The notes under the pieces: generated by a model
The model's database searches: none
The model's input: only the letters and a program-made list of their open reading frames with translations
What the model was told of the DNA's origin: nothing
Shown here: positions 1 to 6,112 of the stretch, piece by piece
Layout: each line of letters starts with the position of its first letter
Numbering within the stretch: the stretch's first letter is position 1
Position numbers and translations under genes: made by a program
Source of the DNA: Deltaproteobacteria bacterium RBG_16_44_11
GTDB lineage: Bacteria > Desulfobacterota > Syntrophia > Syntrophales > Smithellaceae
Direction: 5' to 3'
Length of the DNA stretch: 7,672 nucleotides
Assembly: GCA_001797845.1 (NCBI GenBank)
Contig: MGQN01000024.1
Location: 5,221-12,892 of the forward strand

Positions 1-172
1 TTTTCAAGCCGATGACATACTCAACCACTTCCCTGCTGAAACTTCCCCTGTCAATATAGTCCCCGATGAAGATGAGCTTGTCTTTTTTAGGATTTGCCGC
101 GATAACCTCTATTAAATCCTGAAGCTTTTCCAGACAACCGTGAATATCACCTATAACAAAGATTCTATTCAT
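1..172 (-). CDS. PPP-family metallophosphatase, N-terminal part (runs off the left edge)
   Basis: The 57 visible residues begin MNRIFVIGDIHG and carry the first two metal-binding motifs of PPP-type serine/threonine (calcineurin-like) phosphatases: GDIHG at residues 8-12 and GDYIDRG at 37-43. In the family these Asp and His residues hold a dinuclear metal centre that hydrolyses phosphomonoesters. The third motif, GNHE, would lie beyond the window, as should most of a usual length of roughly 200-250 residues. The ATG at 172 is preceded by ACGAGG four bases upstream, an acceptable if close ribosome binding site, and the protein aligns with the family from its first residues. It starts 26 bases after the ftsY stop with no visible terminator, so co-transcription with ftsY is likely. 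Bacterial relatives include protein phosphatases (PrpE/PphA type) and symmetrical Ap4A hydrolases (ApaH); the visible part cannot decide which, so I give no symbol. Confidence 0.87.
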   Translation of the reverse strand, partial: MNRIFVIGDIHGCLEKLQDLIEVIAANPKKDKLIFIGDYIDRGSFSREVVEYVIGLK

Positions 173-198
173 GATACCTCGTTGAGATATTGTACAAG

Positions 199-1119
199 TT
201 AATCGAGAAGCGCCGCGACAAAATCGTTACTTTCAAAAACACGCAAATCACCCAAGCCCTCGCCCATGCCGATAAACCGGACAGGCAGAGCAAGCTCATG
301 GGCGATACGTACCACTACACCACCTTTAGCCGTTCCATCTAGTTTAGTCAACACAATACCGGTAGCGCCGATTTCTTCTTTAAAAATCCTGGCTTGATTT
401 ACTGCGTTTTGACCAGTTGTTGCATCTAAAACCAACAATATCTCCTGAGGCGCGCCCTTCAATTGGCTTCCGATGACTCTTTTTACCTTTTTTAACTCTT
501 CCATTAAATTCACTTTAGTGTGCAGACGTCCGGCCGTATCCACGATGATAACTCCGGAATAACCGCCCTTTACTTTGCCTAAAGCGTCAAAAACGACAGC
601 CGCCGGATCGGCATTCATTTTCTGCCTGATAACCGGCGCGCCCACGCGTTTGCCCCAAATTTCCAGCTGTTCAATTGCTGCCGCCCGGAAAGTATCAGCC
701 GCAACAAACATGATTTCGTGGCCATCATTTTTCAGCAAATTGGCCAATTTCCCGATAGTGGTGGTCTTCCCGCTGCCATTTACCCCCACAACCATGATAA
801 CGTACGGCTCACCATTTGGGATAGTCATGCTTTTCTCTACCGGCCGCAAAATTGCGGCCAATCTCTCGCGCAAAATATTTTTTATTTGAAGAGCATTGCC
901 CAGTTCATGACGTTTAATTTTTTCTTTCACATCATCTATTAAATCGTGCGTGAATTGTGGCCCCAGATCCGCGGCAATCAACAATTCCTCCAACTCTTCA
1001 AAAAGCTCCCTATCCAGCGCCTTTTCGCCAAAAAGAAGAGTGTCCAGATTTCTGGACAAAGTGTCGCGCGTTTTTGCCAGCCCTGTCATTAATTTTTCCA
1101 AAAAGATGTTTTTTTCCAT
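199..1119 (-). CDS. ftsY: Signal recognition particle receptor FtsY
   Basis: FtsY is the membrane-associated GTPase that docks SRP-bound ribosomes at the Sec translocon for co-translational insertion of membrane proteins. At 306 residues it is essentially an NG domain: a helical N domain at about 5-90, then the SRP-type GTPase. Visible motifs are the P-loop GVNGSGKT (112-119), DTFRAAA (142-148), DTAGR (194-198), TKLDG (258-262) and the closing GMGEGLGDL (284-292). The long acidic A domain of E. coli FtsY is absent, as in many other phyla. I chose the ATG at 1119 because the typical N-domain helix (FLEKLMTGLAKTRDTL) follows directly. The frame stays open upstream to an ATG at 1335, but those 72 codons run through a repeat element and look nothing like FtsY. 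No strong Shine-Dalgarno precedes 1119 (only AAGAAAG). It lies downstream of smc, a pairing seen in several phyla, and 26 bases before the phosphatase gene. Confidence 0.96.
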   Translation of the reverse strand: MEKNIFLEKLMTGLAKTRDTLSRNLDTLLFGEKALDRELFEELEELLIAADLGPQFTHDLIDDVKEKIKRHELGNALQIKNILRERLAAILRPVEKSMTIPNGEPYVIMVVGVNGSGKTTTIGKLANLLKNDGHEIMFVAADTFRAAAIEQLEIWGKRVGAPVIRQKMNADPAAVVFDALGKVKGGYSGVIIVDTAGRLHTKVNLMEELKKVKRVIGSQLKGAPQEILLVLDATTGQNAVNQARIFKEEIGATGIVLTKLDGTAKGGVVVRIAHELALPVRFIGMGEGLGDLRVFESNDFVAALLD

Positions 1120-1145
1120 AGATATAACTTTCTTAATCTTGCTAA

Positions 1146-1174
1146 TTAATAACGGTTTTTTGTTCGGAAGTAAA
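1146..1174 (-). promoter_or_regulatory. Weak candidate promoter for ftsY
   Basis: On the minus strand TTTACT (1169-1174) and TATTAA (1146-1151) are 17 bases apart, each matching four of six bases of the sigma-70 -35 and -10 consensus. Transcription would start about 20 bases before the ftsY ATG. Matches this weak arise by chance in AT-rich DNA, and read-through from smc is an adequate alternative. Confidence 0.22.
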
Positions 1175-1211
1175 GGAGTGATGCAGCAGAAAAATTCACC
1201 AGGTAATTTTT

Positions 1212-1359
1212 TTGATGATTCCGTAAAAGCTCCAGAGGCCAGGCGCGCGAAGCTTGAGGAATGATGTCCATCGCGGCGGATCGCAGTTAGCCTGCCCCGG
1301 CGAAAGCCGGAGAAAAATGAAGCGCAACGCCGCATATGGGGTTTTTACGGAATCATCAA
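1212..1359. repeat. MITE-like element with 17-base perfect terminal inverted repeats
   Basis: TTGATGATTCCGTAAAA at 1212-1228 is matched by its exact reverse complement at 1343-1359, framing 148 bases that contain no convincing gene. Inside is a small hairpin, CCGGC-GAAA-GCCGG (1297-1310). The right arm ends 3 bases beyond the smc stop codon. The other end lies 92 bases before the ftsY start. No target-site duplication is evident at the arm ends (left flank AATTTTT, right flank GGATTAG). Short non-coding elements with terminal inverted repeats and a GCGAAAGC-type hairpin are common dispersed repeats in Desulfobacterota genomes; that is recollection, not a search result. An alternative is a structured intergenic RNA, since a 17-base-pair stem could be an RNase III site or limit read-through between smc and ftsY. 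The inverted repeat is certain; the mobile nature is inferred. Confidence 0.6.
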
Positions 1360-1362
1360 GGA

Positions 1363-4300
1363 TTAGTTCAGATTTACCGAAACTAAAGAAGAAATGCCTT
1401 TTTTCTGCATGGTTACACCGAAAAGCGTATCGGCAACTTCCATGGTGGTTTTGTTGTGCGTAATCATGACAACCTGGGATTTCTGGGAAACGTCTTTAAT
1501 TAAATTATTAAAGAGATTGGTATTGGCGTCATCCAGGGCGGCATCCACTTCATCCAGAATCAGGAAAGGAGAGGGGCGATATGTCAAAATTGCAAAAATC
1601 AAGGCAACAGCGGCCAGTGATTTTTCACCGCCGGAAAGCAAACTGACGCTTTGCGCTTTTTTGCCGGGTATTTGAATATCAATATCCACGCCCGTTTCCA
1701 GCAAATCATTTTCGTCGGTCAAGAGCAATTGCCCGCGGCCTCCCGGGAATATATGCGCGAACACTTCTTTAAAGCAGGCGTTTATAGCGGCAAACGTATC
1801 GGCAAATCTTGTGCGGGAAATTCTGTTAATGCGTGTAATCGTTCTTTGCAAAGTATTTAATGAAGAATTCAAATCCGAAATTTGTGTTGATAAAAATTGA
1901 TAACGCTTATCGAGCTCTTCATATTCATTGATGGCCAGCAAATTCACTTCACCGAAGTTATTTACGATTTGTCTGTCTTTTTCCAATAACTCGCTAAGTT
2001 CGGCCACTTTTTCTTCTTCAACTTTTGTAAAGCCGGAAAACATGCTTTCCCAATCGACATCATATTTTTCCCGAATCGCTCTGGTCAGATTCTCGGCATT
2101 TAGCGCCGCTTCGCGGCACTGAATTTCCATATTGTTTATTTTCTGGCGCAAATCATCAAGCTTTTTTTTGGTTTCTCTTATTTCGTTTTCCTTCGTTTTG
2201 AGTTGCCCATCTTCGCTATTTTGTCCTGTTTTCTTTTCGTTTAAAGCGGCTTCCTGCGCCTCAAGATTACCGTAAAGTTCCTTAAGATTGGTTTGTTCCG
2301 CTTCAATGCTTGCGGTCAATTCGGCCAGTTGCCTGTCGCAGGAAACAAATTCTTCCTCTTTTGTTTTGATTTCATTTTCTATGGAGCCGATATCATTTTG
2401 TAGTCTGGATATCGTCCGCACATCGGCTTCCTTTTTTTCTTCCAGGGAAGCCAATTCGATCTTTTTGCCGGTTAAGTAGCGTTCTTGTTCATCGATTGCG
2501 GTATGGGATTGTTCACGCTTTACGTTAAAATTAGAGATAATTGCGTTTATCTGAATTTCTTCTTCATCCTTTTTCAAAATATCGGCGTTGATTTGCTGCG
2601 TTTTTTCTACTGCTTCGGCTTCTTCCGCCTTAATATTTTGGCGATTAAATTCCAAAGCGGCCAATCTTTGCTTTGTGCCGTTTACTTCATCTTCAAAACG
2701 TTCATTATCTTTCTTTTTGCTGTTTATATCGATTTCCAGCGAATGAATGCCGGTCTTGATTTGGCCGGTTTCTTCTTCCCATTGGGTAAGCGTTGCCGCA
2801 AGCTTGCTTTTTCGATTCGTTTGCTCATCCAAATTTAAGGCGAACGCCGCCACTTCGGTTTCCAGTTCCGCAATTTCTCTTTTTGTGGAGAGAAGGCTTT
2901 TTTCCACCGCCGCGCCGCTACCGCCGCTCAATACTCCATGTGGGCTGATGAGGTCTCCTTCCCGCGTGACAAAAGTTCCTCTGAAGCCGTTTCGCTTCCA
3001 TAAAGATATGCCCGTTTCAATTGACGGGATCAGCAAGACGTCACCTAACAGGCAATCGGCAATTTGTTTGAAATCTTCCTTAACTTTAATTTTTTGCAAC
3101 AGTGGTTGGGCTTCTTTGGGATATGAAGCTTCGGTATATTCCCCGTTAAGGTTTCTTATTTCTTGCGGCACAAAACTGCCCCTGCCCAGCTGGTAGTTTT
3201 TCAAATAATCAATGGCCCATGCGCCGTCTTCCTGGTTTTTAACGACGACATAGTGAAGCTTTTCTCCTAATACCGCTTCCACGGCTGTTTCATATTCGTG
3301 GGCAACGCTGATGTGATCGGCCACAACGCCGAAAAACTTATCGCGGCTTTCCTGTTTTTCCGTGATCGCCTTGATCCCTTCATTGCCCCATTTGTAGGAT
3401 TCCTGAAATTCTTTCAGAGAATTCAGTCTTGATGACTTGGCGCCGATTTCCTCCTTGATTTGGAGGATTTTTTCCTCGCATAATTGCAAATCTGATTTAG
3501 AGAGCTCAAGCTGGTCTGATGCCGCCTTGCTTTTTTCTTCCAAGCGGTTGAGCTCTTCCGAGCCTTTGGCAAAAGCTTCAGTTACCAATTTCAACCTGTC
3601 GGTCAGATCCGCCAGCTTCTTTTTATCCTCATCAATTTCGCGGTTTTCTCTTTCCTCGCGCTTTTTCAAATCCTCGATATTTTTAGCGAGGCTGGAAATC
3701 ATGTTTTTTAGTTTGGCCTTTTCCGTAACGACATCAATGTATAAAATTTTCTTTTCTTCCAGCCGGCTGTTGATTTCTTTATCCGCTTCAATCAATTCCT
3801 GAACTTTTTGTAGGCCTTCGTCGTGCTCTTTTTTAAGGGCGGCAATTCTGCCTTCCGCTTCGGATACTCTTTCCTGCGTATTTTTGATTTCGGCGGCCAA
3901 ATCTGCTTTTTTGGTGTTTAATCCCTGAATTTCCGTCAGGTCTTTTTTCTTGCGCTCGGAACAGTCGCCTATTTGATGACGGGCAAATTCGATATTTTTT
4001 TCTTTAATGCTGATTGTGTTTTTAGCTTCATAGAGGGCTTGCTGTTGTTTGGCGATGGCTTCTTCACTTTCCAGTATTTTTGTTTTGAGTTCATCCAGCG
4101 CCGATTCCTTAGCTTCGATATTCGCACGCATAGAAGCTTCCTGAGCTTGCAGATCATTGCGCCCGGCCTGTAAGGTAGAGCCTTTTTCAAAAAGCTCGCT
4201 GTAATTTTGCAGGGCCAGCGTCAATTCCGTTTCCTTAAGGCGTGTTTTTATTTCTTTGTACTGTTCCGCTCTTTTAGCCTGCCGGGTGATGGCGTTGAGC

Positions 4301-4911
4301 TGTGATTTTACTTCTTTGTTGATATCGTTGAGACGCAGGAGGTTTTGCTTGGTTGCTTCCATTTTACGGACAGCAGCGTCCTTGCGGCTTTTGTATTTGG
4401 ATACACCCGCGGCATCTTCGATGAATAATCTTCTATCCTCGGGCTTGGCTTCGACAAGACTTGCCACATTCCCCTGTTCAACCAGAGAATATGTTCGGGC
4501 GCCGACGCCGGTACCCATGAAAAATTCTTTGACATCCAGAAGCCGGCAGGGTGCCTGATTAATATAATATTCGCTTTCCCCGTCGCGAATGACTTTGCGG
4601 GAAATTGATATTTCACTCATCTCGGAATAGGCGCCCGGGAAACTATTGCCGTTGGCGATAAGTGTCATGATTACTTCCGCCACGCCGACACCTTCCGCAT
4701 CCTGACTGCCGTTAAAAATGACATCGTCCATTTTTTTCCCGCGCAGGATTTTAACGCGCTGTTCACCCATGACCCAGCGGATAGCGTCAACAACATTGGA
4801 TTTTCCGCAGCCGTTTGGCCCGACGATTGCCGTGATACCTTCGGAAAAATCCAAGACGGCCTTGTCGCGAAACGATTTAAACCCGAGTATTTCCAGTCTT
4901 TTTAAATTCAT
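1363..4911 (-). CDS. smc: Chromosome condensation and segregation protein SMC
   Basis: This is a full-length bacterial SMC of 1182 residues, the usual size. With ScpA and ScpB (not in this window) SMC dimers form the condensin ring that compacts and resolves newly replicated chromosomes using ATP. The N-terminal head has Walker A GPNGCGKS (31-38) and a Q-loop glutamine at about 146 (VEQGN). A long coiled coil runs from about 165 to 500. The hinge lies at about 505-665 and ends in the glycine-rich SPHGVLSGGSG. The returning coiled coil extends to about 1020. The C-terminal head has the signature LSGGEKS (1092-1098), Walker B with ILDEVD (1118-1123, catalytic E1121), the D-loop, and the switch His at 1152 (MITHNK). 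No motif is missing. I prefer the ATG at 4911; an in-frame TTG four codons upstream (4923) is possible. Neither has a clear Shine-Dalgarno sequence. ftsY follows beyond the repeat element. Confidence 0.97.
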   Translation of the reverse strand: MNLKRLEILGFKSFRDKAVLDFSEGITAIVGPNGCGKSNVVDAIRWVMGEQRVKILRGKKMDDVIFNGSQDAEGVGVAEVIMTLIANGNSFPGAYSEMSEISISRKVIRDGESEYYINQAPCRLLDVKEFFMGTGVGARTYSLVEQGNVASLVEAKPEDRRLFIEDAAGVSKYKSRKDAAVRKMEATKQNLLRLNDINKEVKSQLNAITRQAKRAEQYKEIKTRLKETELTLALQNYSELFEKGSTLQAGRNDLQAQEASMRANIEAKESALDELKTKILESEEAIAKQQQALYEAKNTISIKEKNIEFARHQIGDCSERKKKDLTEIQGLNTKKADLAAEIKNTQERVSEAEGRIAALKKEHDEGLQKVQELIEADKEINSRLEEKKILYIDVVTEKAKLKNMISSLAKNIEDLKKREERENREIDEDKKKLADLTDRLKLVTEAFAKGSEELNRLEEKSKAASDQLELSKSDLQLCEEKILQIKEEIGAKSSRLNSLKEFQESYKWGNEGIKAITEKQESRDKFFGVVADHISVAHEYETAVEAVLGEKLHYVVVKNQEDGAWAIDYLKNYQLGRGSFVPQEIRNLNGEYTEASYPKEAQPLLQKIKVKEDFKQIADCLLGDVLLIPSIETGISLWKRNGFRGTFVTREGDLISPHGVLSGGSGAAVEKSLLSTKREIAELETEVAAFALNLDEQTNRKSKLAATLTQWEEETGQIKTGIHSLEIDINSKKKDNERFEDEVNGTKQRLAALEFNRQNIKAEEAEAVEKTQQINADILKKDEEEIQINAIISNFNVKREQSHTAIDEQERYLTGKKIELASLEEKKEADVRTISRLQNDIGSIENEIKTKEEEFVSCDRQLAELTASIEAEQTNLKELYGNLEAQEAALNEKKTGQNSEDGQLKTKENEIRETKKKLDDLRQKINNMEIQCREAALNAENLTRAIREKYDVDWESMFSGFTKVEEEKVAELSELLEKDRQIVNNFGEVNLLAINEYEELDKRYQFLSTQISDLNSSLNTLQRTITRINRISRTRFADTFAAINACFKEVFAHIFPGGRGQLLLTDENDLLETGVDIDIQIPGKKAQSVSLLSGGEKSLAAVALIFAILTYRPSPFLILDEVDAALDDANTNLFNNLIKDVSQKSQVVMITHNKTTMEVADTLFGVTMQKKGISSLVSVNLN

Positions 4912-4947
4912 AATGCTTATCAAACAGCCTGTACAAAAGTTTATAAA

Positions 4948-4976
4948 ATCCTAACAAAAGAATAATCCTTTGTAAA
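4948..4976 (-). promoter_or_regulatory. smc: Candidate smc promoter, proximal
   Basis: On the minus strand TTTACA (4971-4976, five of six bases of the -35 consensus) is 17 bases from TAGGAT (4948-4953, four of six of the -10). It predicts an mRNA start near 4941 and a leader of about 30 bases before the preferred smc ATG. It competes with the distal candidate at 5009-5017; both could be used. Confidence 0.33.
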
Positions 4977-4993
4977 GCGAAAATACAACAAAA

Positions 4994-5019
4994 TGTGGTA
5001 TTGATACAATTATACCACA
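4994..5019. promoter_or_regulatory. Inverted repeat, possible operator upstream of smc
   Basis: TGTGGTAT (4994-5001) and ATACCACA (5012-5019) form a perfect 8-base inverted repeat with a 10-base centre. The centre-to-centre distance of 18 bases is nearer to two helical turns than to one. On the minus strand the repeat covers the extended -10 sequence and the predicted start point of the distal smc promoter, where a bound repressor would block RNA polymerase. I do not recognise the site as that of a known regulator family. Confidence 0.38.
5009..5017 (-). promoter_or_regulatory. smc: Extended -10 element, candidate distal smc promoter
   Basis: The minus strand reads TGGTATAAT, a perfect TATAAT with the upstream TG of an extended -10. 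The -35 region at the right distance (GATCAA, 5032-5037) is poor, which extended -10 promoters tolerate. Transcription would begin near 5002, giving smc a leader of about 90 bases. The element lies inside the inverted repeat 4994-5019. Confidence 0.4.
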
Positions 5020-5144
5020 ATATGTAGTGCTTTGATCTTTTTTGGCTTTTTCCTCAGCTCTCTTCATTACCGGGCAATTTATAGACAGCAATAGACCTAA
5101 AATATCAATTTTGGAATAAAAAAGCAGAAAATAAACATTGACGG

Positions 5145-5217
5145 CTTAAGCAATATTTTATTTTCGGTAGTCCATTGCATAAAGAATTGCGCAATGCAAA
5201 TAAAATATTTCTTTAAG
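5145..5217. repeat. Nested AT-rich stem-loop downstream of ccsB
   Basis: AATATTTTATTT (5152-5163) pairs perfectly with AAATAAAATATT (5198-5209). Outside it, CTTAAG (5145-5150) can continue the stem with CTTTAAG (5211-5217) after one mismatch and one bulged base. Inside the loop a second stem is possible: CATTGC (5173-5178) with GCAATG (5191-5196), overlapping the palindrome ATTGCGCAAT (5186-5195). It lies 50 bases beyond the ccsB stop and may mark the 3' end of that operon, but its AT-rich stem lacks the GC core and clean T-run of an intrinsic terminator. A small palindromic repeat element is the alternative. Confidence 0.5.
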
Positions 5218-5266
5218 AAGAGTCAGCCCAATTCTATGGCACCTGAAAACCAGGAATAATGGGTGG

Positions 5267-6112
5267 CTACTGGAGGTAGCTGTGCAAACCGGGAAGATAA
5301 TTCACGCCCAGATAGGTAAATAAAACAGAGGCGAAGCCGATGATGGCCAGAACGGCCAGACGTTTTCCACGCCAGCCGCGGACATACCGGGCATGCAATA
5401 AGATGGCGTAAATGAACCAGGTGATAAGCGACCATGTTTCTTTGGGATCCCAGCTCCAATAAGAGCCCCAGGCGTAATGCGCCCAGATGGAACCCGTCAT
5501 AATACCGATGGCCAGAAAGACAAAACCAAGAGCGGCGCTCTGATAAATAAGAGTCTCCAGCATGACCAGAGATGGAAGCTTTCCTGTAAAGCCGGATGCT
5601 TTTTGCGCGTTATCCCTGCTCATATTTTTCAACAGATAAAGCAGGCCGCAGCCGAAGGCAACAGTGAAGGCGGCGTAACCCATAAAGCAGGTCACAACAT
5701 GTGTTGTCAGCCAGTTGCTTTGCAGGGCGGGGATAAGCGGCTCGATGCTATTGCTTATGCCGGGTGCGATGGACGCGTAAGCCATGGTCAGAAAAGCTAC
5801 GGGTACGACAAAAACACCCAGGCTTTTATTTTTTGTGCGCCCTTCGATTATCAGATAAATCAGGATAATTGACCAGGCGAAGAAAATCAGCGATTCGAAA
5901 AGATTGGTAAGAGGCACGTGCCCGATTTCCAGATCGTAGGATTCCTTCCATCTTAAAAGCAGGGCAATAGTGTGCGCGGCAAGTCCCAGCCATGATAAAA
6001 TTGAGGCGGCACGTCCCCAAAATTCCTTTCCCAGAACCATCTTGAACAAATATAAGACAAAAGAAGCAAAATAGGCAAAAGTCACCCAGCTTAAAATCAT
6101 CAAATGGCTCAT
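5267..6112 (-). CDS. ccsB: Cytochrome c biogenesis protein CcsB (CcsA/ResC family)
   Basis: This is the haem-handling subunit of the System II cytochrome c synthetase. With ResB it carries haem across the cytoplasmic membrane and attaches it to CXXCH apocytochromes outside. The 281-residue protein is very hydrophobic, with several membrane helices, and carries the family's tryptophan-rich (WWD) haem-binding motif WGSYWSWDPKETW at 215-227. Histidines at 138 and 277 (GLHSY) flank this motif and fit the two external haem ligands; H240 (LLHARY) fits the membrane ligand. I assign these by analogy with characterised relatives. The start at 6112 gives MSHLM, is preceded by CAGGAG eight bases upstream, and overlaps the resB stop in an ATGA, so translational coupling is likely. 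A start ten codons earlier (6142) would lie inside resB and is less likely. Naming varies: CcsA in plastids, ResC in Bacillus, CcsB in TIGR families. Confidence 0.94.
   Translation of the reverse strand: MSHLMILSWVTFAYFASFVLYLFKMVLGKEFWGRAASILSWLGLAAHTIALLLRWKESYDLEIGHVPLTNLFESLIFFAWSIILIYLIIEGRTKNKSLGVFVVPVAFLTMAYASIAPGISNSIEPLIPALQSNWLTTHVVTCFMGYAAFTVAFGCGLLYLLKNMSRDNAQKASGFTGKLPSLVMLETLIYQSAALGFVFLAIGIMTGSIWAHYAWGSYWSWDPKETWSLITWFIYAILLHARYVRGWRGKRLAVLAIIGFASVLFTYLGVNYLPGLHSYLQ

Larger units (their letters stand above)
4912..5266. other. Gene-free stretch between ccsB and smc
   Basis: These 355 bases hold no credible reading frame, tRNA or rRNA and are more AT-rich than the flanking genes. 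Going toward smc they contain a short CCTG-CAGG hairpin just after the ccsB stop (5242-5254, with no T-run, so not a convincing terminator), a nested AT-rich stem-loop (5145-5217), a palindrome over an extended -10 sequence (4994-5019), and a second promoter-like pair (4948-4976). The layout fits an operon boundary, with the cytochrome maturation unit ending and the smc unit beginning. Confidence 0.6.

Noticed and set aside
950..1264. Plus-strand reading frame of 104 codons antisense to ftsY, including AAAGGAG just before an ATG at 1181.
   Set aside because: Most of it is the shadow of the ftsY N domain. The AAAGGAG leaves only two bases before the ATG, and the product has no recognisable domain.
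2747..3196. Plus-strand frame of 149 codons antisense to smc.
   Set aside because: It runs opposite the intact SMC hinge and coiled-coil region, is rich in Ser/Leu/Phe as expected of an antisense shadow, and shows no start signal or family motif.
4308..4616. Minus-strand frame of 102 codons within smc in another frame.
   Set aside because: It overlaps the conserved SMC head, where the main frame has all its motifs; nothing suggests overlapping coding or a frameshift.
5242..5254. CCTG-AAAAC-CAGG hairpin after the ccsB stop as a terminator.
   Set aside because: The stem has only four pairs and no T-run follows on the minus strand.
5223..5459. Minus-strand frame of 78 codons over the end of ccsB and the following spacer.
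   Set aside because: It is out of frame with the ccsB C-terminal region, which retains the conserved GLHSY end; there is no ribosome binding site or recognisable content.
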